Shown: piece by piece, positions 26,643 to 34,267 of the stretch
Layout of the letters: each line of letters opens with the position of its first letter
Position numbering within the stretch: the stretch's first letter is position 1
Source: RYN-230 sp963813975
GTDB taxonomy: Bacteria; Actinomycetota; Actinomycetes; Streptosporangiales; Streptosporangiaceae
Length of the DNA stretch: 64,000 nucleotides
NCBI GenBank assembly: GCA_963813975.1
Contig: CAWFAP010000004.1
Span: 248,001 to 312,000, forward strand
Direction of reading: 5' to 3'
The notes under the pieces: generated by a model
Seen by the model: only the letters and a program-made list of their open reading frames with translations
Databases searched by the model: none
What the model was told of the DNA's origin: nothing
Position numbers and translations under genes: made by a program

Positions 26643-27026
26643 TCAGCCGACACCGACGGTTTGCCGCTCGGGCTCGATCACGACCACGACGCGCTCTTGC
26701 CCCCGGGGGTAGGGGGCGCCGGTGTACTTCGTGCTCAGCTGGTCGACAATCTCCCAGGCGGCGTCGCCCTCGATCCACTCCACGACCCGGCCCCTGACGG
26801 CGACTGGCATGAACGGGTTGTCGACGGGCGCGATGGACAGCGCCACCCGAGGGTCGCGGCGCAGGTTGCGTGCCTTGCGCATGCCCGGACCGGTGAAGAA
26901 GACGATTCGGTCGCCGTGCGCGCCGACGTAGACCGGCGTGGTGTGGGGCGAGCCGTCCGGCAGGACGGTGGCGAGGTGAGCGATCGAGGCGCCGTCGAGG
27001 ACGCGGCGCACGTCGGGGTTGAGCAT
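26643..27026 (-). CDS. PPOX-class (F420-dependent-like) split-barrel protein
   Basis: A 127-residue split beta-barrel protein of the pyridoxamine 5'-phosphate oxidase-like class: MLNPDVRRVLDGASIAHLATVLPDGSPHTTPVYVGAHGDRIVFFTG, then RKARNLRRDPRVALSIAP. In actinobacteria these usually bind F420 or FMN and reduce or oxidise small molecules. The ATG at 27026 has AAGGAGC upstream. It is the last gene of a five-gene operon with a flavin oxidase and two reductases. Confidence 0.88.
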   Translation of the reverse strand: MLNPDVRRVLDGASIAHLATVLPDGSPHTTPVYVGAHGDRIVFFTGPGMRKARNLRRDPRVALSIAPVDNPFMPVAVRGRVVEWIEGDAAWEIVDQLSTKYTGAPYPRGQERVVVVIEPERQTVGVG

Positions 27027-27037
27027 GGTGTGCTCCT

Positions 27038-27958
27038 TCAGCGGGGGTTCTCGGCGCGCCACGCGACGTAGTCGGCGACCGCCGCGGTGATGTCGAAGGC
27101 CGGTTTGAAACCGGTGTCGCGGGTGAGCCGGGTGGTGTCGAGGCAGGGGTTGTCGCCCGGGCCGGCCTGCCGCCCGGGCCGCAGTCCGGGCCGCAGTCCG
27201 GGGGTGACCGCCTGCAGGGCGTCCGCGAGCTCGCGGTTGGTGAACGGCCGGCCGCTGGAGACGTTGTAGGTGTCGTGCCGCAGGGTCTGCGCGGTCATCA
27301 GGAGGGCGATCGCCTGCCCGGCGTCAGGGGCGTAGCAGCTGTCGCCGCCGTCGTCGGCGTGCAGCGGCCGCGGTTGCTCACCGCGGAGCACGGCGCTGAT
27401 GTATGGCGGGATGTAATTAAACGGTGATTCCGGGTCCATAAGCGGTCCCCAGGTGCTCCCGATACGGAGCACGACCGGCTGCACGCCGGTGCCCTGGAGG
27501 CTGTGCGTGGTGAGTGGCTCGACGGCCTTCTTGAAGGCGATGATCAGGTGCGGCAGCTCCGCGGCGGGCAGCGCGAGCTCCTCGTGCCAAGGAGTCTCGG
27601 CCCGGCCGATGTATACGCCGAGGCTGCTGGCGACGGCAAACCTGCGGACGCCCCAGGTGCGGGCGGCATCCAGGGCGTTGAGCAGGCCGGCCGTGTCGGT
27701 GCGCAAGAAGCGGACCGGGTCCTCGCCGGGGAGGCTGCCGGCGAGGTGGACGATGTCGCTGATGTCGTGGCGGCCGGCCAGGGCGAGGAAGGCGTCCCGG
27801 TCGGTGACGTCCAGGGTTTCCACGGTGACCCGGCCGGCCAGGAACGACGGGACCTCAGTCCGGCGGTGCGCGGTGACGACGACCTCGTGTCCGAGGCCGG
27901 CAAGCGCACTGGCAGTGTGGGCGCCGATCATGCCCAGCCCGCCGGTGACGAGGATCAT
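27038..27958 (-). CDS. Extended SDR/NAD-dependent epimerase-like protein lacking the catalytic Tyr
   Basis: A 306-residue Rossmann protein: the NAD motif is LVTGGLGMIGAHTASALA, followed by VASSLGVYIG. In extended SDRs the next block is YxxxK; here the aligned block reads LIIAFKKAVE, so Lys is present but Tyr is replaced by Ile. A C-terminal substrate domain follows (NVSSGRPFTNRELADAL). It may be a binding protein or use a different acid. It overlaps the RibD-like gene by four bases and sits 12 bases before the PPOX gene. Confidence 0.85.
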   Translation of the reverse strand: MILVTGGLGMIGAHTASALAGLGHEVVVTAHRRTEVPSFLAGRVTVETLDVTDRDAFLALAGRHDISDIVHLAGSLPGEDPVRFLRTDTAGLLNALDAARTWGVRRFAVASSLGVYIGRAETPWHEELALPAAELPHLIIAFKKAVEPLTTHSLQGTGVQPVVLRIGSTWGPLMDPESPFNYIPPYISAVLRGEQPRPLHADDGGDSCYAPDAGQAIALLMTAQTLRHDTYNVSSGRPFTNRELADALQAVTPGLRPGLRPGRQAGPGDNPCLDTTRLTRDTGFKPAFDITAAVADYVAWRAENPR

Positions 27959-28560
27959 CGGACCACCTCGTAGTGCAGGTGGGTCACGCCGGGTGCGGGG
28001 ATGGCCTCCAGCAGACGGAGGTGCACGTGCTCCGGGAGCTCACGGAAGAAGCGGCGGCCGGCCCCCAGCAGGACGGGCACCTGGTGGAGGATCACCTCGT
28101 TGACGAGGTCCGCTTCCAGCGCGGAGGTCACCACGCCGCCGCCCATGAGGGCAACGTCCTTGCCCCCGGCGGCCTCGCGTGCCGCTGCGACCGCGTCCTC
28201 GATGCCGGTGGTGACGAGCGTCTGCGTCTCGCTGATCTCGGTCGCGGGCCGGTGGCTGAGGACGAAGAGTCGCGCCGTCGGGTGAGGGCCATCGCCTCCC
28301 CAGTGGCCGGAGTGCTCGTAGGTGGTGCGCCCCGCGACAGCCGCCCCCACTCGTGCCGCGATGGTGTCGAAGAACCGGGCGCTCGGCTCACTTAGCTTGA
28401 ATCCGTCGAACACCTGGCTCGGCGTGTCTCCGTCGGCGTACCAGTCGAAGAGCATGGGCGCGTCACCGAGACCGCGTCCGAACTCCTCGTCGCCGTCGGG
28501 AGTGCGGCCACTGGTATAGCCGTTGACCGAGACGGCGTGGGCGCTGAAGACCGTGCTCAT
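27955..28560 (-). CDS. Dihydrofolate reductase-like (RibD C-terminal family) protein
   Basis: A 201-residue protein with the RibD_C/DHFR-like fold: SAHAVSVNGYTSGRTPDGDEEF at the start, VAGRTTYEHSGHWGG, then DVALMGGGVVTSALEADLVNEV and HQVPVLLGAGRRFF. Such proteins are NADPH-dependent reductases. The ATG at 28560 has GGAGAG upstream. Its stop overlaps the SDR start (ATGA), so the two are coupled. Substrate unknown. Confidence 0.88.
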   Translation of the reverse strand: MSTVFSAHAVSVNGYTSGRTPDGDEEFGRGLGDAPMLFDWYADGDTPSQVFDGFKLSEPSARFFDTIAARVGAAVAGRTTYEHSGHWGGDGPHPTARLFVLSHRPATEISETQTLVTTGIEDAVAAAREAAGGKDVALMGGGVVTSALEADLVNEVILHQVPVLLGAGRRFFRELPEHVHLRLLEAIPAPGVTHLHYEVVR

Positions 28561-28579
28561 GTCTCTCCTTCGCTGTTGC

Positions 28580-29953
28580 TTAGATGGCCTGGGGGAAGTC
28601 GAAGAATCGGTGCGGGTCGTAGGCGTTCTTGACCGCTGCCAGCCGGGGGTAGTTGCCCGCGTGGTACGCCTCGGCCCAGTCGTCGAGCACGGGGTCGGGG
28701 AAGTTGGGGTACACATGTCCGGACCCGTCGGCGTGGGCGGTCGCCCATGAACTGTTGACCCAGGGATCGGCCGCCTCGGCGATGTGCTCGAGCAGGAAGC
28801 GTTCGCTGCGATGGGCAAACGCGGTGGCGTCTCCAGCGACCCTGTTGTAGGCCCCGCCCATCGCGGTGAGCGTGACCTGCCGCCGGCCCATGGTCCGTGG
28901 GCCGGCGAGCTGGGTCAGGAGCGACGCGAGGGTGCAGTGGGTCATCGGGTGGGAGAAGAACTCTGACCTGATCCGCAGGGCGCGCTCGGGTGAATCCCGC
29001 GGGTCGGAGAAGGTGCTCTTCAGGTGGTGGTACGGCAGGCCGGTGCGCAATTTGATCGCGGGGGCCGCGCCCGCCCGGTCGATGAACTCCTGGAGCAGCT
29101 CCCGGGTCGATCCCTCCTCAAGGGTGGAGGCGCCGCTGAGGGTGCCCTGGACCGGTGCGCCGGGCTCAGACTCAAGGGTGAGGTTGACGGTGAGTTCGTC
29201 CGGGGCGGCCGGTGCCCAGGCTTGCCAGGCCGAGACCAGTTCTCCGAGAGCGATGTCCGGCCAGTGCACCTCGATCCGGGTGGTCATCGGCTCAGCGACG
29301 GTGTCGAACCGTAGTGAGGTGACCACACCGAACTGGCCGCCACCCGCGCCGCGCAGGCCCCAGAACAAGTCTGGCTCGTGGTCCTGGTCGCAATCCACGA
29401 CGCTGCCGTCTGGGAGCACGACCTGTGCGCTGACAAGGCGATCGCAGGTCAGCCCGTGCTTGCGCCCGAGCAGGCCGATCCCGCCGCCAAGGGTGAGGCC
29501 TGTAATGCCGACGGTGGGACCGCACCCGGCTGGCAGGGTCCGGCCGCAGGCGTGGAGCGCCGCGTACACCGGTCCCAGGCGGGCGCCGGCTTGGATCGTG
29601 GCGACCCGGTCATCTGCCACGGAGATGCCACCGAGGCCAGACATATCGAGCACGATCCCGTCCGTCAACGACCGGCCCGCGAAGCAGTGCCCCCCGCCAC
29701 GAGGGGCGATGCGGTCGCCGGTGGCTGTCGCGTACGTCATGGCGCCAACGACATCCGAAACCGAGCGGCACAGCACCACGAGCCGGGGACGCACCTCCCG
29801 GTAGGCGGCGTTAACCGGGCGGCGGATCGCTTCGTAGCCCGGCGAACCAGGACTGAACAACTCGCCGTCGAGTGAGGTGGGGAGCTCGGCTAGGTCAGGC
29901 ACGAGTTCGAAACTACGAGCGGCGTGACGACAGGTCTTGAACGAATCGAGCAC
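28580..29953 (-). CDS. Berberine-bridge-type FAD-linked oxidase
   Basis: A 457-residue VAO/PCMH-fold flavoprotein. The FAD domain has APRGGGHCFAGRS, whose His is the usual covalent FAD attachment site, and PTVGITGLTLGGGIGLLGRKHGLTCDRL. In two-point attached relatives the second link is a Cys in the CPTVG position; here the order is CGPTVG, so the second link is uncertain. The BBE domain at the C-terminus ends in YPRLAAVKNAYDPHRFFDFPQAI. These enzymes oxidise alcohols, sugars or natural-product intermediates with O2. It is second in the AraC-led operon. Confidence 0.9.
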   Translation of the reverse strand: MLDSFKTCRHAARSFELVPDLAELPTSLDGELFSPGSPGYEAIRRPVNAAYREVRPRLVVLCRSVSDVVGAMTYATATGDRIAPRGGGHCFAGRSLTDGIVLDMSGLGGISVADDRVATIQAGARLGPVYAALHACGRTLPAGCGPTVGITGLTLGGGIGLLGRKHGLTCDRLVSAQVVLPDGSVVDCDQDHEPDLFWGLRGAGGGQFGVVTSLRFDTVAEPMTTRIEVHWPDIALGELVSAWQAWAPAAPDELTVNLTLESEPGAPVQGTLSGASTLEEGSTRELLQEFIDRAGAAPAIKLRTGLPYHHLKSTFSDPRDSPERALRIRSEFFSHPMTHCTLASLLTQLAGPRTMGRRQVTLTAMGGAYNRVAGDATAFAHRSERFLLEHIAEAADPWVNSSWATAHADGSGHVYPNFPDPVLDDWAEAYHAGNYPRLAAVKNAYDPHRFFDFPQAI

Positions 29954-29955
29954 GC

Positions 29956-30789
29956 TCAGACTCGCAGCGGCCGCCTGCTACGGGTGGCAAGGAAGGGGTT
30001 ATAGGAGGCGGAGTGCTCATGACCACAGGTGCACCGGTCAATGCTGCCGCCGAGGAGCTGGCGCGGGGTGAGGCCAGTCAGGCGGAGGCATTCTCGGCTG
30101 AGGTGGGCCTGGTCGGCGTACCCCGCATCAACCGCCAGTCCCGCCATGCCGTCCGCACCACGCCGGCCCGTGGCCGTGGCGCCGGCCTGAGCCAGCGCGA
30201 GAAATCCCTGAAATCGCAACGTCCGCTGGAGGACTTTGGGACTCACCCCGACCGCATGCAGGCAGCGGCGGCGGAGTTGGCTCGAGGAAAGGGCCAGGTG
30301 GGTGGCCAGGGTGCCGATGTCGACGGGGTGCCAGGGCATCAGCACCTTCACGGCTTCGCCCACCAGCGGATCCGCCCGGACCGCAGTTCGGAACTCGTGC
30401 AGGAGGTGGGCTTGGCAGAACATCAGCGCCTGCTCGGGTGTCCCGGCCCGGGCCATCACCTCCACGAGGCGGTCCATCGAACTTCCCCAGAGCTCCGCCG
30501 GGCCCAGGCGCTGGTCCACCAGGTCGTCGAGCACCGTCGGAAGGAGCGGTGGGGTCCCTGGTTGGAACCGCACACCTACGATGGTGGTGTGCGCCGGAAT
30601 GATTTCAATCTCCGGACCGGTCAGCGGACCAAGCAGCTGGGGATGGCCACCGATCCGGAAATGGATCTCAACCCCGCCTGTGGGCAGGTGCCGTTGCACG
30701 TACGCCGCCTCCCCGGTGCGCTGGATCCAGACCGTCCGCACCACCCCGGCCAATCCCGGCAACGGCGGGCGCTCAACGTAAGACTCCAT
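29956..30789 (-). CDS. AraC-family transcriptional regulator
   Basis: A 277-residue regulator with an N-terminal cupin-like sensing domain (ESYVERPPLPGLAGVVRTVWIQ) and a C-terminal double helix-turn-helix: DIGTLATHLALSSSQLRRRCLHAVGVSPKVL and then the second HTH ending AVDAGYADQAHLSRECLRLTGLTPRQLL. The ATG at 30789 is chosen over 30798 because GAGGA is correctly spaced for it. It is the first gene of a five-gene leftward operon and likely activates it. Confidence 0.87.
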   Translation of the reverse strand: MESYVERPPLPGLAGVVRTVWIQRTGEAAYVQRHLPTGGVEIHFRIGGHPQLLGPLTGPEIEIIPAHTTIVGVRFQPGTPPLLPTVLDDLVDQRLGPAELWGSSMDRLVEVMARAGTPEQALMFCQAHLLHEFRTAVRADPLVGEAVKVLMPWHPVDIGTLATHLALSSSQLRRRCLHAVGVSPKVLQRTLRFQGFLALAQAGATATGRRGADGMAGLAVDAGYADQAHLSRECLRLTGLTPRQLLGGSIDRCTCGHEHSASYNPFLATRSRRPLRV

Positions 30790-30798
30790 TAGGGCCAT

Positions 30799-31396
30799 CC
30801 TCGCACTGGAGCGAGCGCCCGAGCGGGATGGACGTCAAGGCCCTCCGGCCGCTGACGCAATCGGGCCCCGCCCGACCTCGGCGCGCCCCACAAATCGTGT
30901 CGGATCAGGACAGAAACCGCCCGGCACGGCTCCTCTGAACCGGCGTGGCCCTAGTCCCTCGGTGGGTGTCTGTTTCGCCGTCTTGTGGCCTGGGATGGTG
31001 ACCCCATCCTGCAACCCGGGATGACGAGGAGGAGAGCGAGGGATGCCCACGCGGGGAGCAGGCGCGCGGCCAGCCCACCAGAGACCAGGGCGGCCACGAT
31101 CGCCGGGCCGAAATAGATGATGATCACCCTCCGCAGGGTGACGACGCCCCATGATGGCCCGGTCAGAATCTGGGTACCGTCCCGGACGGGACGGAGGTAG
31201 GCGGCGGTGACGCGCGTCACCGCCCACCGGCAAGGGTGAGCCCATGATGGATCAGGTGCACGACTGCGGGAATGTTCCGGGCATGGACGAGGGCCATCCA
31301 CGTGGCTGGTTCGAGCCTGGCAAGCGCCAGGGCCTCAGCCGGGGCATTGCATGACCTACCCCGTGCGGGACCCCGCTCTGAGGCAGAGGCAGCGCC
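30799..31396. other. Region before the kinase/flippase gene
   Basis: About 600 bases with only one possible small gene (30951-31127, minus). The rest shows no supported coding sequence and no clear structural element. Confidence 0.35.
30951..31127 (-). CDS. Possible small membrane protein
   Basis: A 58-residue frame beginning at GTG with GCGGAGG just upstream. It encodes a hydrophobic stretch (IIIYFGPAIVAALVSGGLAARLLPAW and following residues) and a basic tail. It may be real because the hydrophobic pattern is orderly, but there is no conserved motif I recognise. Confidence 0.35.
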   Translation of the reverse strand: MIIIYFGPAIVAALVSGGLAARLLPAWASLALLLVIPGCRMGSPSQATRRRNRHPPRD

Positions 31397-33952
31397 GTGA
31401 CTGCTGACCTGACGCTCGCCCGGGGGATGGGCTACGGGTCCAGGTTCGTCAAAAGTGCAGGACGACCCAGGTTACGAGAGCAGCAACGGTGCCGACCGCA
31501 GGCTCGTCGCCGAGGCCCGCGGGGACGGCCACATGTGGCCTCGGCAGTGAGTGAGGCCAGCGCGGGCACAGAGCGCCGGGTGGCACAGCGGTTGCGTGCT
31601 GTAGTGCTCGGGCCCCGCGGCGGGGGCACCACCCGGCGGCGGGCCTCAGATGCGTTCCGCCTCGGATTTGCCATCGCGGTAGTGGCGGTGTCCATCCCAG
31701 TGATGCGGGCTAACTCGGCGGCGGAACTGGGGGTCGTCCACGCTCTGAATCCGCCGCCCGCGGCGATCAGGTGGCTGGTCACGTCGGTTTTCTGGCTCGG
31801 TTCCGTTGGTGTCATCGTTCTGCTGGCGATCCTTGGCCTCCTGGTTCCCCGGCTGGCTGTGGTTCGGTGGACTGCCGTGGCGGCGGTGGTCACCTGGGGG
31901 ATGTGCCTGCTCCTTGGCCACATCCTCGGACCTTCGGCGGGGCGGCCGGTGACCGACGCGCTGGCTGGGCTTGATACGAGCTATCCAGTGACGCAGTTCG
32001 CGGTCACGATCGCGGTCGCGGCAACCGCGCTGTCGTATCTGAGCCGTCCGCTGCACCGGCTGGTGGTATCGATGGTCATGCTGGCGTCGATCGCCGCGGT
32101 CATCAACGGATCGGCGCTTCCGGTCAACACCATCTCCAGCCTGGCGATTGGATGGGGCGTGGCGGCCGGGCTCCACCTGGCGGTGGGGTCGCCGCTTGGC
32201 CTGCCCTCGGCAGAGGAGATCACCGACTGGATCACGGATCTGGGTGTCCCGGTCGAGGGCATTACCCGGGCACCTGGTCAGAGCTGGGGGGTGGAGAAGC
32301 TCACTGGGCACGATCCAGCTGGCCAGACGATCGAGCTATCGGTTTACGGCCGGGACGCATCCGATGCACGGGTGCTGGCGAAACTGTGGCGATTCTGCTT
32401 CTACCGCGATTCCGGGCCCACCCTCATTCTTGATCGTCTCCAGCAGGTCGAGCACGAGGCCTACCTCACCTTAATGGCCGGGCGCGCTGATGTCCTCGTG
32501 CCCGAGGTGCTTGCTGTCGGCCGGTTCGGGCCCAGCAGGGACGCCGCACTGGTGACAAGGCTGCCGCCCGGGGCCGCCTTGTCGATGGCCGATGACGCCG
32601 CGCTGCCCGACAAGACGCTGGACGAGCTGCTGCAGGCTGTGCTGCGGCTGCGGAGGGCCGGCCTCGCGCACGGGACGCTCGGCGCCGAAACGGTCATCAT
32701 TTCCGCCGACGGCGTCTGCCTGAGGGACTTCCGCTGCGCGTCTGCGGCGGCCTCCGATGCCCGCCTGGACGGCGATCTGGCGGCCGCGCTGGGCGCGATG
32801 GCAGTGCGGGTCGGGGCCGAGCGGACGGCCGCGGCGGCGTCCCGGGTGCTCGACACCGACACGGCCCGCGGCGCGCTGGTGCACCTCCAGCGCTCGGCGC
32901 TCGACCCGGTCACCGTGGGCGCGCTGCGCCAGCACAAAGATCTGCTCCCCCGGCTGCGGGCGGCGGTGGCCGACGCCGCCGGCATCGAGGTGCCGAAGCT
33001 GGCTGAGGCCAAGCGGGTCAGCTGGGTCAGCCTGGTTTTCGGCGTCGGCACACTGATCGGTATCTGGGCGCTCATCGGGGTGCTTGCCGACGTCGGCGCG
33101 TCGCTGGATGTGATCAGGGGCGCTAGCTGGGGGTGGGTGGCGCTGACGTTCGTGTTCGCCCAGCTGCCCATCCTCGCCGAGGCCTGGGCGCTCAACGGCG
33201 CCGTCCCCGGCCAGTTGCCCTACGGCCGGTGCCTGGCCCTGGAGACCTCCAACACCTTCACCGCGCTGGTCGGCGGCGACGCCGCTGTGTTCGCCGTCCG
33301 GGTCAGGTTCTTCCAGCGCCAGGGGTATGACGCAACGACGGCGGTCAGCTCAGGTGCCATCGCGACGACCGCAAGCTGGAGTGCGAAGGGCCTGCTGTTC
33401 CTGATCTCTATCGGCTTCGCCGCCGGTAACTTCCACGCGCCGATGAGCTCGAGCGACCGCCAGACCGCGGTCTGGATCGTGCTCGCGGTGGTCCTGGCAG
33501 CCGGGATCGCTGTCGCGCTGGTCACCCTGGTGCCGCGGCTGCGGCGGCTCGCCAGCAGACGGGTCCGGCCGCATCTGGTGACCATCTGGGCCAACGTCAA
33601 AACGATCGCCACCGAGCCACGCAAGATCTTCTATGTCGTGGCCGGGTCGGTGCTTGCCCAGCTGCTGGTAGCCATCGCACTTGGCGCGTCGCTGCACGCG
33701 GTCGGGCAACAGGCCAGCATCGCGACGATACTCGTGGTCATAACGCTGGCCTCGATCATCGGCGGAGCCACCCCGGTGCCTGGTGGCCTCGGCGTCGTGG
33801 AAGCGGGCCTGATCGCCGGGCTGACCAGCGCCGGCATACCCCAGGACCAGGCCGTCGCAGCGGTGTTCATCCAGCGGCTGTTCACCGCCTACCTGCCCCC
33901 TATCTGGGGCTGGGCCACCCTCGCCTGGATGCGCCGCCGCGAATACGTGTAA
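31397..33952 (+). CDS. Multi-domain membrane protein: kinase-like middle and UPF0104/flippase-like C-terminus
   Basis: An 851-residue protein. An N-terminal membrane part (about six segments, residues 85-270) is followed by a soluble kinase-like section of about 250 residues (LAKLWRFCFYRDSGPTLILDRLQQVEHEAYL, then LRRAGLAHGTLGAETVIIS) that resembles aminoglycoside-kinase-like folds but lacks a clear HxDxxxxN loop. The C-terminal half has eight membrane segments of the lysylphosphatidylglycerol synthase/AglD flippase family (GGATPVPGGLGVVEAGLIAGL is its signature). Related actinobacterial proteins are uncharacterised. GTG at 31397 is the longest start; GTG at 31535 is also possible because the first 46 residues are low-complexity. 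Confidence 0.8.
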   Translation: MTADLTLARGMGYGSRFVKSAGRPRLREQQRCRPQARRRGPRGRPHVASAVSEASAGTERRVAQRLRAVVLGPRGGGTTRRRASDAFRLGFAIAVVAVSIPVMRANSAAELGVVHALNPPPAAIRWLVTSVFWLGSVGVIVLLAILGLLVPRLAVVRWTAVAAVVTWGMCLLLGHILGPSAGRPVTDALAGLDTSYPVTQFAVTIAVAATALSYLSRPLHRLVVSMVMLASIAAVINGSALPVNTISSLAIGWGVAAGLHLAVGSPLGLPSAEEITDWITDLGVPVEGITRAPGQSWGVEKLTGHDPAGQTIELSVYGRDASDARVLAKLWRFCFYRDSGPTLILDRLQQVEHEAYLTLMAGRADVLVPEVLAVGRFGPSRDAALVTRLPPGAALSMADDAALPDKTLDELLQAVLRLRRAGLAHGTLGAETVIISADGVCLRDFRCASAAASDARLDGDLAAALGAMAVRVGAERTAAAASRVLDTDTARGALVHLQRSALDPVTVGALRQHKDLLPRLRAAVADAAGIEVPKLAEAKRVSWVSLVFGVGTLIGIWALIGVLADVGASLDVIRGASWGWVALTFVFAQLPILAEAWALNGAVPGQLPYGRCLALETSNTFTALVGGDAAVFAVRVRFFQRQGYDATTAVSSGAIATTASWSAKGLLFLISIGFAAGNFHAPMSSSDRQTAVWIVLAVVLAAGIAVALVTLVPRLRRLASRRVRPHLVTIWANVKTIATEPRKIFYVVAGSVLAQLLVAIALGASLHAVGQQASIATILVVITLASIIGGATPVPGGLGVVEAGLIAGLTSAGIPQDQAVAAVFIQRLFTAYLPPIWGWATLAWMRRREYV

Positions 33953-34267
33953 CCAGCCGCCTGATGCGTGCACAGGGACCTGGTACTCCTACTCACCAGC
34001 TCATACATGGCAGGTGGGATCAGTGCGCTCAAGGTCGTGGACGCCCGCGCGGATGAGGCCCCGCTCGAACAGGTGTGCGCTACCTCGCGGTCCCGGTGGC
34101 GGTAGTTTGCCGCCGTACAACCGGTCCCCGCTGTTCGAATTATGTCTCTGACCTTTGGAGCTAAGAGGACTTGAACCCCTGACCCCTACTTGCCAACAAC
34201 AGGCAGCTGGTAAGGGCCAGCTGAGTCTCATCGATCCTGACCGCCCGCGGCCCGCTCGCCGCCCAGT
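33953..34267. other. Intergenic region with a tRNA-like remnant
   Basis: Between the flippase-like gene and the large LuxR regulator. Apart from the tRNA-Ala-like 3' part at 34156-34200 nothing is recognised. Confidence 0.4.
34156..34200 (-). other. tRNA-Ala(GGC)-like 3' remnant, possible old attachment site
   Basis: On the minus strand this reads as an anticodon loop TTGGCAA, a variable region, a T-arm with TTCAAGT and an acceptor end TTAGCTCCA, matching the 3' half of tRNA-Ala(GGC). The 5' half is degenerate and no partner for the acceptor stem is visible, so it is not a working tRNA. Remnants like this are left where integrases insert at tRNA 3' ends. Confidence 0.55.

Noticed and set aside
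34156..34200. A complete tRNA gene
   Set aside because: No acceptor-stem partner and a degenerate D-arm; only the 3' half is recognisable.
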